Below, piece by piece: positions 34,888 to 44,674 of a stretch of 64,000 bases of DNA. The translations under genes and the position numbers were made by a program. This DNA comes from CANMUM01 sp965263365 (GTDB lineage: Bacteria > Pseudomonadota > Alphaproteobacteria > Rhodobacterales > Rhodobacteraceae): contig OZ253672.1 of NCBI GenBank assembly GCA_965263365.1, positions 868,001-932,000 on the forward strand, read 5' to 3'. Positions within the stretch are counted from its first letter, which is position 1, and the number at the start of each line of letters is the position of its first letter. The notes under the pieces were generated by a model. That model was given only the letters and a program-made list of their open reading frames with translations. It made no database searches and was not told the DNA's origin.

Positions 34888-36054
34888 ATGCAAATTGAAC
34901 CATATATTTTCACTTCAGAATCCGTTTCAGAAGGGCATCCTGATAAGATTTGTGACCGTATTTCAGACGCGGTTTTAGATGCGTTCTTGACAGAGGATCC
35001 TTACTCTCGTGTCGCGTGCGAGACTTTGGCAACAACAGATCGCGTTTTCATTGCGGGCGAGGTGCGAGGCCCGGGCTCTGTGATGCGCAAAATAGATGAA
35101 ATTACACGAAATGTTGTCCGCGAGATTGGATATGAGCAACAAGGGTTTCACTGGGCAAATTTAAAAGTCGAGAGTTATCTTCATGCGCAATCCGCTGATA
35201 TCGCCATGGGTGTAGACTCGGGAGTTTCCAAAGACGAGGGGGCGGGTGATCAGGGAATTATGTTTGGTTACGCGACCCGCGAGACTGAAGCGCTTATGCC
35301 GGCTCCGATTTATTATGCGCACCGAATTTTAAGGCGTCTTGCGCACGAGCGCCATCAAGGGAGTGCGAAAATGCTGGGACCTGATGCAAAAACCCAGCTT
35401 TCGGTTCGCTATGAAGCGGGCGTGCCGATGGGGATTTCATCAATTGTATTGTCGACTCAACATTTGGATCCAGCACTGAATTCACAAGATATTCGAGAAA
35501 TTGTCGAGCCTTATGTGCGTGAAGAATTGCCAGAAGGTTGGTTAGATGCGCAGACCATTTGGCACATCAATCCGACGGGCAAATTTGTGATTGGCGGACC
35601 TGACGGCGATGCAGGTTTGACGGGACGCAAAATTATTGTTGACACATATGGGGGGGCTGCGCCGCACGGGGGCGGCGCTTTTTCTGGCAAAGACCCCACA
35701 AAAGTTGACCGATCAGCTGCCTATGCGGCGCGTTATTTGGCAAAGAATATTGTGGCGGCAGGATTAGCAAAAAAATGCGTGATCCAATTGTCCTATGCTA
35801 TCGGCGTGGATAAGCCCCAGTCTATATTTGTCGATACATTTGGAACAGAGACTACGAGTGTGCGCAAAATTGAGGCGGCGCTTCCTGAAATTATGAATTT
35901 AACGCCGCGAGGCATTCGCGAGCACTTAAAATTAAATGCGCCGATTTACGAACGCACGGCTGCCTATGGTCATTTCGGGCGCAAACCCGATGCTGATGGC
36001 GGATTTTCATGGGAAAAACTCGATCTCGTCGAAGCGCTTAAAACAATTGCTTAG
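34888..36054 (+). CDS. metK: S-adenosylmethionine synthetase
   Basis: Makes SAM from methionine and ATP. The 388-residue protein begins with a short lead, then FTSESVSEGHPDKICDRISDA with the catalytic histidine. The central GAGDQGIMFGYA hexapeptide region and the P-loop-like GGGAFSGKDPTKVDRSAAYAAR are present. The frame extends ten codons to an ATG at 34858, but AAGGA precedes ATG 34888, which gives the normal N-terminus. First gene of a methyl-cycle cluster with ahcY 12 bases downstream. Confidence 0.98.
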   Translation: MQIEPYIFTSESVSEGHPDKICDRISDAVLDAFLTEDPYSRVACETLATTDRVFIAGEVRGPGSVMRKIDEITRNVVREIGYEQQGFHWANLKVESYLHAQSADIAMGVDSGVSKDEGAGDQGIMFGYATRETEALMPAPIYYAHRILRRLAHERHQGSAKMLGPDAKTQLSVRYEAGVPMGISSIVLSTQHLDPALNSQDIREIVEPYVREELPEGWLDAQTIWHINPTGKFVIGGPDGDAGLTGRKIIVDTYGGAAPHGGGAFSGKDPTKVDRSAAYAARYLAKNIVAAGLAKKCVIQLSYAIGVDKPQSIFVDTFGTETTSVRKIEAALPEIMNLTPRGIREHLKLNAPIYERTAAYGHFGRKPDADGGFSWEKLDLVEALKTIA

Positions 36055-36066
36055 GAAAGGCATAAA

Positions 36067-37449
36067 ATGACGGATTATATAGTCAAAGACATTAGCTTGG
36101 CCGATTTTGGCCGTAAAGAGATGGAAATTGCTGAAAATGAGATGCCGGGGTTGATGGCGCTACGCACCGAATATGCCAATTCTCAACCTCTCAAAGGGGC
36201 GCGAATTGTGGGGTCTTTGCATATGACAATCCAAACAGCTGTTTTGATTGAGACATTGGTTGCACTGGGTGCGGACGTTCGATGGGCCTCGTGCAATATT
36301 TTTTCAACTCAAGATCATGCGGCCGCTGCAATAGCTAAGGCGAACATTCCTGTTTTCGCGATCAAGGGACAGTCTCTAGAGGAGCACTGGGACTATTTAG
36401 ATCGGTCATTTCTTTTTGAAGAAGGTGCAAATCTAATTTTGGATGATGGCGGTGATGCGACGCTTTATGTTTTGCTGGGCGCGCGTGCGGAGGCCGGAGA
36501 AGATTTGGGCGTTCCGCAATCTGAGGAAGAAGAGGTTATTCATAAGCAAATCAAAAAGCGCATGTCTGAGACACCGGGCTTTTTTACCAAACTAAAAGAT
36601 CAAATTAAGGGCGTTTCGGAGGAAACTACGACGGGTGTTCATCGCCTTTATGAACTGCAGAAAAAAGGTGAGTTGCCCTTCCCAGCGATCAATGTGAACG
36701 ATAGCGTCACCAAATCAAAATTTGATAACAAATATGGCTGTAAAGAATCGCTTGTCGATGGCATTCGCCGCGCGACTGATACAATGATGGCGGGCAAAGT
36801 GGCTGTCGTGTGTGGATATGGTGATGTCGGGAAGGGCTCAGCGGCTTCTCTTGCGGGTGCAGGTGCTCGGGTGAAGGTTACAGAAGCCGATCCAATTTGT
36901 GCGCTTCAAGCCGCTATGGATGGTTTTGAAGTTGTTCTGCTTGAAGATGTGATTTCAGATGTGGATATCGTGATCACAACAACGGGCAACCGCGATATCG
37001 TACGGATTGAACATATGCGCCAAATGAAAGACATGGCGATTTTGGGAAATATCGGCCATTTTGATAATGAGATTCAAGTTTCAGCGCTTCGAAATCATAA
37101 ATGGACACATATCAAAGATCAGGTCGATATGATCGAGATGCCAAATGGCAACCGCATTATTCTTCTATCCGAAGGGCGTTTATTGAACCTAGGTAACGCA
37201 ACCGGGCATCCAAGTTTTGTGATGTCGGCGAGCTTCACTAATCAAGTTTTGGCGCAAATTGAGCTTTGGACGAAGGGGGATGCTTACGAAAATGACGTAT
37301 ATATTCTGCCCAAACACCTCGATGAAAAAGTCGCCGCGCTTCATTTGGAAAAAGTAGGCGCAAAACTCACTCGGCTTTCTAAAGAACAGGCCGACTATAT
37401 CGGTGTTCAAGTTGATGGGCCATTTAAGCCGGAGCATTATCGGTATTGA
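36067..37449 (+). CDS. ahcY: S-adenosylhomocysteine hydrolase
   Basis: Splits S-adenosylhomocysteine into adenosine and homocysteine, removing the inhibitor formed by methyltransferases. The 460-residue protein has the N-terminal GSLHMTIQTAVLIETL, the catalytic segment NVNDSVTKSKFDNKYGCKESLVDG, the NAD-binding VVCGYGDVGKGSA, and the conserved C-terminal KPEHYRY. Directly after metK, so SAM synthesis and recycling are co-expressed. Confidence 0.98.
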   Translation: MTDYIVKDISLADFGRKEMEIAENEMPGLMALRTEYANSQPLKGARIVGSLHMTIQTAVLIETLVALGADVRWASCNIFSTQDHAAAAIAKANIPVFAIKGQSLEEHWDYLDRSFLFEEGANLILDDGGDATLYVLLGARAEAGEDLGVPQSEEEEVIHKQIKKRMSETPGFFTKLKDQIKGVSEETTTGVHRLYELQKKGELPFPAINVNDSVTKSKFDNKYGCKESLVDGIRRATDTMMAGKVAVVCGYGDVGKGSAASLAGAGARVKVTEADPICALQAAMDGFEVVLLEDVISDVDIVITTTGNRDIVRIEHMRQMKDMAILGNIGHFDNEIQVSALRNHKWTHIKDQVDMIEMPNGNRIILLSEGRLLNLGNATGHPSFVMSASFTNQVLAQIELWTKGDAYENDVYILPKHLDEKVAALHLEKVGAKLTRLSKEQADYIGVQVDGPFKPEHYRY

Positions 37450-37548
37450 TCGTCATCTTACAAAACAAAGGCGCCAATTGAGATCAATGTGATTTGATAT
37501 CGACCTTTAGCTTTGGGCGTTGTAAGAATAGCTGAGACGGAGGAAAAA

Positions 37549-38457
37549 ATGGCAATTAGTCAAGATCAACACGATGAAATCAATGAATTGAGAAAGCAAA
37601 GTGCAACAACTTTGCGCCCGACAGTCGAAGAGATTGAGGAGCGACTTTATAAGGCTCACGAAGTGCTAGATCATGGGTTTGTGCGCATCATTGATTACAT
37701 GGGCGATGATCATGCGATTGTTCAGGCGGCGCGCGTCTCTTATGGGGCAGGGACTAAGCATGTGCAAAACGACCGTGGACTTATTCGCTATCTTATGCGC
37801 CATTGGCATTCCACTCCTTTTGAGATGTGTGAAATGAAATTTCACGTCAAACTGCCGGTTTTTGTCGCGCGTCAGTGGATTCGGCACCGGACTGCCAATG
37901 TGAATGAATATTCAGCGAGATATTCGATTTTGGACCGCGAATTTTATATTCCAGAACCTGAACAATTGGCGGCTCAGTCGACGACAAATAATCAAGGACG
38001 CGGCAATATTTTGCAAGGCGAGGAGGCTGCGCGGGTCTTGGAGATTTTAAAAGCGGACGCGGCGCGCTCATACGACCATTATGAAGGGATGCTTTCTCAA
38101 GATGGTCAAGATGGACTTGCGCGAGAGCTTGCGCGGATGAATTTGCCGATGAATATTTATACGCAATGGTATTGGAAAGTTGATTTGCACAATCTTTTCC
38201 ATTTTTTGAGATTGCGCGCGGATCATCACGCACAATATGAAATTCGGGTTTTTGCCGAATTAATGTGTGAAATGGTCAAAGATTGGGTCCCATTTGCTTA
38301 TGAGGCTTTCGAGGACTATCGTTTAGGGGCTGCACAATTGTCTCGACAAGGAGTTGAGGCGATGCGTCGCATGATCGCAGGCGAGAATATCTCTGGAGAA
38401 GATGTCGGCATGTCGGCGGGCGAATGGCGTGAATTTGAGGCACTTATTAAAGGCTAA
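37549..38457 (+). CDS. thyX: Flavin-dependent thymidylate synthase
   Basis: Makes dTMP from dUMP with methylene-tetrahydrofolate and FAD. The 302-residue protein contains the ThyX signature RHRTANVNEYSARYS and the C-terminal LFHFLRLRADHHAQYEIR. The frame opens 12 codons earlier, but GGAGG just before ATG 37549 decides the start. It follows ahcY by 99 bases. With TrmFO and class II NrdJ in this window, it shows a nucleotide metabolism that leans on flavin and B12 enzymes. Confidence 0.97.
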   Translation: MAISQDQHDEINELRKQSATTLRPTVEEIEERLYKAHEVLDHGFVRIIDYMGDDHAIVQAARVSYGAGTKHVQNDRGLIRYLMRHWHSTPFEMCEMKFHVKLPVFVARQWIRHRTANVNEYSARYSILDREFYIPEPEQLAAQSTTNNQGRGNILQGEEAARVLEILKADAARSYDHYEGMLSQDGQDGLARELARMNLPMNIYTQWYWKVDLHNLFHFLRLRADHHAQYEIRVFAELMCEMVKDWVPFAYEAFEDYRLGAAQLSRQGVEAMRRMIAGENISGEDVGMSAGEWREFEALIKG

Positions 38458-38872
38458 TCAACGCGGCTGTATCTGAGCACAAATTGTTGATCGCTCTTTG
38501 AATAAAAGGAATTTACTGAGATAAGCGCGCAAGCAAATGTTCGAAAACGCAAATGAATCAGTCCTTTAGCTCAATTTGTTAGCGATTAAAAGAAACTTAA
38601 AAAAGCAATGGCAGGTTTTTGATTAAGGATTGGGATCATTGATTCATGACACCCATCGCAAAATTGCGTTAAAAGATTGAGATGAAATGGGTGCGCGCTT
38701 TAACGATTCCAAGGCGAGAGTTTTATAGAAAGCGTTCTTTGAAGAGATCGAAGCAGGGGCCTTAGTCAAAACTCTTGTGTTTGAAACTGTGCGCCTTACA
38801 GGATTTTGCAAAATGAACCACTGCAAAACGTCAGTAATTAGCGCTATCAGACAAAAGGCGCGTGCTTAGAAT
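38458..38872. other. Intergenic region after thyX
   Basis: About 0.4 kb. Frames are open for up to 60 codons but have no ribosome sites or recognisable products. Nothing supported. Confidence 0.5.
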
Positions 38873-39094
38873 TTAGTCGTCACAATATTCATCATCACTT
38901 GAATCGTGATTTTCATCATTGCTGCTGTCGTCTAAATCATCGTCGCTGTCGTCGTCTGAGTCGTCATCGTCATCATTTGATTCATACTCACACTGCTCAT
39001 AATCATCATCGTCTTCATAATCTGAATCAATATTTGAGGTTTCGCACTGAAATAATGCGAGAAAACCAAACAATAATAGCGCAGAAAGTTTCAT
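38873..39094 (-). CDS. Exported Asp/Ser-rich acidic low-complexity protein
   Basis: Seventy-three residues. A hydrophobic signal (MKLSALLLFGFLALFQC, perhaps a non-standard lipobox) is followed by a mature part made almost wholly of Asp, Ser, Glu and Asn in runs such as DDDDDSDDDSDDDLDD, with two cysteines. Such tails bind calcium or other cations. The frame allows an ATG at 39100, but the GGA abuts that codon and is spaced correctly for ATG 39094. No homologue recognised. Confidence 0.65.
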   Translation of the reverse strand: MKLSALLLFGFLALFQCETSNIDSDYEDDDDYEQCEYESNDDDDDSDDDSDDDLDDSSNDENHDSSDDEYCDD

Positions 39095-40128
39095 AATCAT
39101 TCCTATTTTAATGAACTAACTCTTATATCATTTGTCGAGAATTTATAGAAAAAAATCATGGTGTCAATTTAATTCTATAAAAAGCAATAGGAATAGGCGT
39201 GCTAGGGACTTGATCACGCGACGTTCCGCCTTCGCGACTAAACTGAGAAATCTCGAAAAGCGGTCGTTTAAAGGCGAAGTCAAAATTGAGCGAGTGCTGA
39301 ACGGTCTCGTCTATGAACAGTTGAGGATTTTACGCCCCTGTTCAGTCTAACACTGACCTTTATTTTATGTTCATAGGTTAATTTTGTCACCTTCGTCCCA
39401 ATTTTTTATAGCCATTGCTAGAAGTAGATTTTTCTATTTTACCGCTATATAAATTTCGACTTCTGAATTCTCTCCGTTTTGATAGTTTTCTCCGTAAACC
39501 TCATAATCATAAGTGTATTTTGTATTCAATTCTTTATCTTTTTTCCAAATTTCAATCCAACAAGCGTTCACAGTAGCATTTGGCATTTCACCTTTAGCAA
39601 TAAATTTTTAAAAATTTTCGGCTGAAAATTCACGTCCAATTCGTCCGTTTGGAATTTCATTAAGTGTTGAAACAGGAATTCCGATTATTGTTGTGTAGTC
39701 TTCTGAATGGTCATTTTAGTAATCGGTGTAAATTGAAATTACTTGATTTGAAATTTTATTCGGTATTTTAGCTATTATGTTCTTTGCAAAAAATTGACCC
39801 CAAAGTTGTTCTAAATTTCTTTGTGATTTATTTTCTTTATTAGTGGTTAAAGTTTCAATTCCAATGATTTTAAATCCGTTTGCCATTTTTTAATTTTCCC
39901 TACTGTTATTACTCTAAATGTGTCAGAATTTACTCTGATTTTAATGTTCTTTTCAAATTTGAAAAGTAACAAGTTTTTCCGATTTTTTTAAGGTGTCGCT
40001 TTCGACGTTTGGTTTACATGACCGGTTGAAGCACATCGTCGATAGGCACTTAAGAAAGCGCAATCAGAAAGAAGCCAGGATGATCAGCACCTTAGGCTTG
40101 TTTTTATTAAAGTGATTAAAGAATGAAA
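39095..40128. other. Mostly non-coding stretch containing a pseudogene
   Basis: About 1 kb. The centre is the GyrI-like pseudogene (39434-39886), noticeably more AT-rich than its surroundings. The flanks hold only short open frames. A 72-codon plus frame at 39132-39350 ends in a basic, protein-like stretch but lacks a ribosome site. Confidence 0.5.
39434..39886 (-). pseudogene. GyrI-like effector-binding domain gene with two in-frame TAA codons
   Basis: A single frame of 150 codons with no indel encodes a stand-alone GyrI-like/AraC effector-binding domain protein: MANGFKIIGIETLTTNKENK, then TIIGIPVSTLNEIPNGRIGREF, and a C-terminal NACWIEIWKKDKEL and YDYEVYGEN ending in VEIYIAVK. TAA interrupts it at 39716-39718 (after YTDY) and 39608-39610 (ENF, stop, KF). 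Both are one base from CAA or GAA. Composition and sequence style resemble Bacteroidetes members of this family, so it is probably a foreign gene that decayed here. Confidence 0.75.
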
Positions 40129-40347
40129 CTAGTGCCCTGCGAGTTCACAAGCGCTCAGGTAGGTGTCTCTTGCCGCCGCATCATCTTCATTAAGGTCAAT
40201 ATTAGTGCTGCCCCGTGCAATCGAGCAATTTTCTTCATTGACGGCTTCATTTGCATAGTCAAAGGCTTGCTCAATATCGCTTAACGTATCGTTTTCGCAA
40301 CTAAATAGGCCTGCAATTATGGCAGCTGCAATCGTAAGTAATTTCAT
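40129..40347 (-). CDS. Small exported protein, probable lipoprotein
   Basis: Seventy-two residues with a hydrophobic N-terminus (MKLLTIAAAIIAGLFSC) ending in a cysteine with Ser at -1, a possible lipobox, then an acidic Asn/Asp-rich mature part with two more cysteines. AAGGA precedes the ATG. It starts 25 bases after the subtilisin-like protease gene on the same strand, so it may be co-transcribed with it. Function unknown. Confidence 0.65.
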   Translation of the reverse strand: MKLLTIAAAIIAGLFSCENDTLSDIEQAFDYANEAVNEENCSIARGSTNIDLNEDDAAARDTYLSACELAGH

Positions 40348-40372
40348 TGTTCAATCCTTTTTGTTTGTCCGC

Positions 40373-42436
40373 TTAAAACTCGTAAGTTAAGCGCGCACCA
40401 ATTCCCCACTCACTCTCGGCATTATAATCGTGATTAGGATCATCAATATAGGCGAGATTAAGTGACACACCGAAATTTTCTGTAAAATCATATCCGTAGG
40501 CCACTTCGTAAGTGAGCTCTTGCCCCGTTTCTTTTAAATCAACATCGTCGCTGACAATAACATCAGGGTTAAATTCAGCGACCCCTTTGGTTATCCGAAG
40601 CGATTGCGCAACTGAGAAATCAATTCGATCTTTTTCACTAAACAAGTTTTCTTTACCAAAACCAATTGCCCAAGCCGTACTTTCAAGATCATTGATCGCT
40701 TGATATACGCCGCTATCATCTGCAAACTTGACATCCGTTTGCGCGATTGTTCCGCGCACAAAAGCTGAATAATCGCCTGAAACCCATTTAGCCCCAAGTT
40801 GGATGGCCTCAGTTGTCGCGCCATCGATTGCGCCAAGCACATCCCCAAGTTGTACAGATAGGAACTGATCATTTTCTTGAAGCTGAGAATAGGCTAATGA
40901 CAGGCGTAGATTTGACCCGATTTCTTGGGAGATTCCAATTTGATTCACATTGTTATCGCCCAAGTTTTCACTATCAAGCGCGTGTCTCAATATATAGCTT
41001 GTATTATCATAAGAACCTTTGACACCAAATTCGAGATCGAGGTTCGCAAGGTCAACAAATGAATTGGCGAATAAATCTGAATTCACAAAAAGCAAATGAT
41101 CTTGTGCCCAACGATTGCGGTTCAAATTGCCAAGCGCCACCCAAACTTCATCAAAACCAGCGAATCCAAGTTCAAGCCCAAGATCAACCTCATAATTTTC
41201 CCAAGCGTCGTAAAAATCAAAACTATTTTCACTGACCGCAAACCGACCTGTTAAATCCGTTGAATATTCGCGATTATAATCGTCAAAAATGGCCACTTCT
41301 CTCAAGGCTTCGGCGTTCGACAAGGCTTGTGCAGTGTTGCTTTTCTTGCCGATAACATAGGTTTGATCAGCGGTTACAGCTTGTCCTGTGGACATTGTTG
41401 TTGTGCCGATGGGTTGAAGAGCCGCTTCAAGATTTATTAAACCACTTCCATAAATATCGTCGACACCCACGGCACCGAGATCTGTCGCAGTTGTGAGCAG
41501 AATTTCGACCGCATCTTGAGGTGTTAAATTTGGAAAATACTGCAGAAGTGTCGCCATTGACCCAGACGCGATTGCGGTCGCTTGCGAGGTTCCGCTGGTG
41601 TTTAATTCAAGGCCGCCTCCGACAGAGGTTGTAATCACATCAACTCCGGGTGCGGCAATACAATAATATGGATTTTCGATCACACATGGTTGGGCAAAAC
41701 TTGCGATTTGATTATTTTCATCAACTGCTGTCACGGCCACAAATAGTCCGTTAAACTGGTCTAAACCTGCATAATAGGCAGGATCTGAAGCAAAATTGTA
41801 TGTGGCACCCAGGTTGCCCGTTGCCGCAAATACAATTACGTCGTTTTCAGTCGCGCGTGTAATGGCAACAACATCTGGCGAGGTTAAATCGTAATTCGTT
41901 GTCGCTAAGCCTAAACTGAGATTAATAATTTGGGCATTATTATCAGTAAGATAATTAATTGCGTTCCCAAGATCATCAAATTCAAACACGTCAGTGTCGC
42001 TTGCATCAACCGCGATTAACGTGGCGTCTGGCGCAATTCCAAGCGTCCCTAATCCTTGATCATTTCCGACAATCAGGCCTGCCATTGCCGTTCCGTGATA
42101 GGAGGCATCCGACAAATCATTTCCACTTAAATCTATGGAGAGATCAGAAATTGCGTGCTGTAGGTAGGGATGATCAACATCAATTCCGTCATCAACAAGC
42201 CCAACAACGACTCCGGTACCTGTGATGTTGGCATTAAGCGCAAAATCAGCTCGAATTGAATCTCGAAAATAGGTGCCTTGATTGAAATCAGCTTGACTCA
42301 CCGAGCCGGGATCTGGATCGACAGGCGTCGTGCCGCCGCCACCGCCGCCACCACCACAGGCTGTGAGCGTGAAAGAGAGCAATGCGCTACTTACATAGAG
42401 CTTTTTTTTCAATGAAAAATTTGAAACCAACTTCAT
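40373..42436 (-). CDS. Subtilisin-like serine protease with C-terminal outer-membrane barrel
   Basis: A 687-residue exported S8 peptidase of autotransporter layout. A signal peptide ends in a lipobox-like LTAC followed by a Gly tract and Pro-rich linker. The catalytic domain has Asp in VVGLVDDGIDVDHP, His in SYHGTAMAGLIVG and Ser in NTSGTSQATAIASG. From about residue 380 the protein consists of amphipathic strands and ends in LTYEF, the C-terminal Phe signature of outer-membrane barrels. It would display or release the protease at the cell surface. A small lipoprotein gene follows. Confidence 0.9.
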   Translation of the reverse strand: MKLVSNFSLKKKLYVSSALLSFTLTACGGGGGGGGTTPVDPDPGSVSQADFNQGTYFRDSIRADFALNANITGTGVVVGLVDDGIDVDHPYLQHAISDLSIDLSGNDLSDASYHGTAMAGLIVGNDQGLGTLGIAPDATLIAVDASDTDVFEFDDLGNAINYLTDNNAQIINLSLGLATTNYDLTSPDVVAITRATENDVIVFAATGNLGATYNFASDPAYYAGLDQFNGLFVAVTAVDENNQIASFAQPCVIENPYYCIAAPGVDVITTSVGGGLELNTSGTSQATAIASGSMATLLQYFPNLTPQDAVEILLTTATDLGAVGVDDIYGSGLINLEAALQPIGTTTMSTGQAVTADQTYVIGKKSNTAQALSNAEALREVAIFDDYNREYSTDLTGRFAVSENSFDFYDAWENYEVDLGLELGFAGFDEVWVALGNLNRNRWAQDHLLFVNSDLFANSFVDLANLDLEFGVKGSYDNTSYILRHALDSENLGDNNVNQIGISQEIGSNLRLSLAYSQLQENDQFLSVQLGDVLGAIDGATTEAIQLGAKWVSGDYSAFVRGTIAQTDVKFADDSGVYQAINDLESTAWAIGFGKENLFSEKDRIDFSVAQSLRITKGVAEFNPDVIVSDDVDLKETGQELTYEVAYGYDFTENFGVSLNLAYIDDPNHDYNAESEWGIGARLTYEF

Positions 42437-42585
42437 AAGTAATATCCCAATCTACGATTTTTATTATGCTGCGAAAGCAATTGCTGATTATATAATCCTA
42501 AAAATGTGCTTAAAGTAAATAAACTTTACGATTTTTTTATAGAAATTCTTAAATAATCGAATCGAGGACAAATCAATTCAAACCG

Positions 42586-44532
42586 TCAAGCCAAATCCGG
42601 AGGAGTAGATTCTGCAATAAGCAAATTTTTAATTTCCTCGAATGGCATGACCTTGGATTGTGTTGATCCTAGTCTTCTTACGGACGCGGTGTTATTTTCA
42701 ATTTCCTTTGCACCAATCGCTAATATTACGGGAACTTTCGCAAGCGAGTGTTCGCGGACCTTGTAGTTTATTTTCTCATTACGCGTGTCGGGTTCAGCCA
42801 AAATTCCGACCTTTTTCAATTCATTGGTCAATTTCAACACATGTTCATTATGTTCGCTGGTAATCGAAGCGACCACGACTTGTCGCGGCGCGAGCCAAAG
42901 GGGAAATTTTCCTGCATGCTCTTCGATCAAGATTCCAATAAAACGCTCAAAAGAGCCTAAAGTGGCACGGTGCAACATAACAGGACGATGCTTCACACCA
43001 TCTTCGCCAACATAATTGGCGTCAAGGCGTTCAGGTAAAACAAAATCTACCTGATGCGTACCGCATTGCCAATCTCGTCCAATAGCATCCGTCAATACAA
43101 ATTCAAGTTTAGGGCCGTAAAACGCACCTTCGCCTGGGTTAAGTTCAGGTTCATAGCCTGCCGCACGCGTTGCATTGAGGAGGGCAGCCTCCGCTTTATC
43201 CCAAATCTCATCGCTTCCGGCGCGTTTTTCAGGTCGATCCGAAAATTTAACGCGAAAACTGTCAAATCCGAGATCTCTGTAAACTTTTGATAAAAAACGA
43301 ATAAATTCGGCAGTTTCGCTTTCAATTTGATCTTCGCGACAGAAGATATGTCCATCATCTTGCGTAAAACCGCGCACGCGCATGATGCCGTGAAGCGCCC
43401 CTGATGGTTCATAGCGATTGCAAGAGCCAAATTCCGCCATTCGCAAAGGTAAGTCACGGTAAGATTTAAGACCTTGATTGAAAATTTGGACATGGCAAGG
43501 ACAGTTCATGGGCTTAAGTGCGTTTACAGCTTTTTCTCGTGCGTGCTCTTCGTCAACTTCAACAATAAACATATGCTCTTGGTATTTTTCCCAATGTCCC
43601 GAGGCTTCCCAAAGTTTTCGATCAACAACTTGGGGAGTATTGACTTCGACATAGCCACCCGCTCTTTGTTGCCTGCGCATATAATCTTGCAACTTGGTAT
43701 AAAGTGTCCATCCATTTGGATGCCAAAAAATTTGCCCGGGGGCTTCTTCTTGCATGTGAAACAAATCCATTTCACGACCAAGTTTGCGATGATCACGTTT
43801 CGCAGCTTCTTCGAGGCGGTGTAAATAGGTCTTCAGGTCATTTTTATTCAAAAATGCCACCCCATAAATGCGCTGAAGCTGTTTATTTTGGCTGTCACCG
43901 CGCCAATAGGCGCCTGCCACATTCATAAGTTTAAAACCGTCTGCCGGAACTTGTCCAGTATGCACAAGATGAGGGCCTCGGCATAAATCTTGCCAATCGC
44001 CGTGCCAATACATGCGAATATTTTGGTCTGCTGGAATTGCCTCAACAAGCTCAACTTTAAAGGGCTCACCAAGGTTTTGATAATGTTGGATAGCGCGATC
44101 ACGAGCCCAGACTTCTGTGCGAACCGCATCGCGTTTTTCAATAATGGCCCGCATCCGTTTTTCGATTTTTCCAAGGTCTTCTGGGCTAAATGGTGCATCG
44201 CGATCAAAATCATAATACCAGCCATTTTCAATAACCGGACCAATAGTGACTTTTGTTTCTGGCCAGAGCTCTTGAACAGCACGCGCCATAATATGTGCAC
44301 AGTCGTGACGCACCAATTCAAGTGCAATTTCTGTATCTTTATTTGTATAAATTTCAAACTTCAAATCGGAACTGATCGGTTGAGATAAATCCGTCAGAAT
44401 GCCGTCATGCGCGCAGGCAATTGCGGCCTTTTTAAGTGATTTCGAGATATCTTCAGCAATTTCGAGACCTGTGATGCCACTTCCATAAGATCTCGTCGAA
44501 TTATCGGGCAAAGTGATTGTCACGTTTGACAT
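42586..44532 (-). CDS. thrS: Threonyl-tRNA synthetase
   Basis: Charges tRNA(Thr). The 648-residue class II enzyme has the N-terminal TGS domain (SNVTITLPDNSTRSY), the editing domain with HDCAHIMARAV, catalytic motif 2 (FGSCNRYEPSGALHGIMRVRGFTQDDGHIF) and motif 3, the zinc ligands Cys/His in MNCPCHVQIF and later His, and a C-terminal anticodon domain. The frame continues 19 codons upstream, but AAGGA precedes ATG 44532. Monocistronic. Confidence 0.98.
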   Translation of the reverse strand: MSNVTITLPDNSTRSYGSGITGLEIAEDISKSLKKAAIACAHDGILTDLSQPISSDLKFEIYTNKDTEIALELVRHDCAHIMARAVQELWPETKVTIGPVIENGWYYDFDRDAPFSPEDLGKIEKRMRAIIEKRDAVRTEVWARDRAIQHYQNLGEPFKVELVEAIPADQNIRMYWHGDWQDLCRGPHLVHTGQVPADGFKLMNVAGAYWRGDSQNKQLQRIYGVAFLNKNDLKTYLHRLEEAAKRDHRKLGREMDLFHMQEEAPGQIFWHPNGWTLYTKLQDYMRRQQRAGGYVEVNTPQVVDRKLWEASGHWEKYQEHMFIVEVDEEHAREKAVNALKPMNCPCHVQIFNQGLKSYRDLPLRMAEFGSCNRYEPSGALHGIMRVRGFTQDDGHIFCREDQIESETAEFIRFLSKVYRDLGFDSFRVKFSDRPEKRAGSDEIWDKAEAALLNATRAAGYEPELNPGEGAFYGPKLEFVLTDAIGRDWQCGTHQVDFVLPERLDANYVGEDGVKHRPVMLHRATLGSFERFIGILIEEHAGKFPLWLAPRQVVVASITSEHNEHVLKLTNELKKVGILAEPDTRNEKINYKVREHSLAKVPVILAIGAKEIENNTASVRRLGSTQSKVMPFEEIKNLLIAESTPPDLA

Positions 44533-44674
44533 TGAGATTCCTTTCTGTTTGACGCCTACAAAACGTCCGCTTGAAGGGCTCTCGCCCATTTTTTTGTCTT
44601 AGCTTGGGAAGCTCAATAATTCATGAAAGTTCAATTTTCAACCTCAAATTATGAAGGCATTGCGGCTGGAAGTT

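Noticed and set aside
39132..39350. 72-codon plus-strand ORF with a basic C-terminal half
   Set aside because: No ribosome site or homology recognised; treated as non-coding.
26061..39886. Idea that TGA or TAA is read as an amino acid in this genome, since two pseudogenes show only in-frame stops
   Set aside because: Intact genes in the window end normally with TGA and TAA, and other relics nearby carry frameshifts and deletions. Ordinary decay explains the stops.
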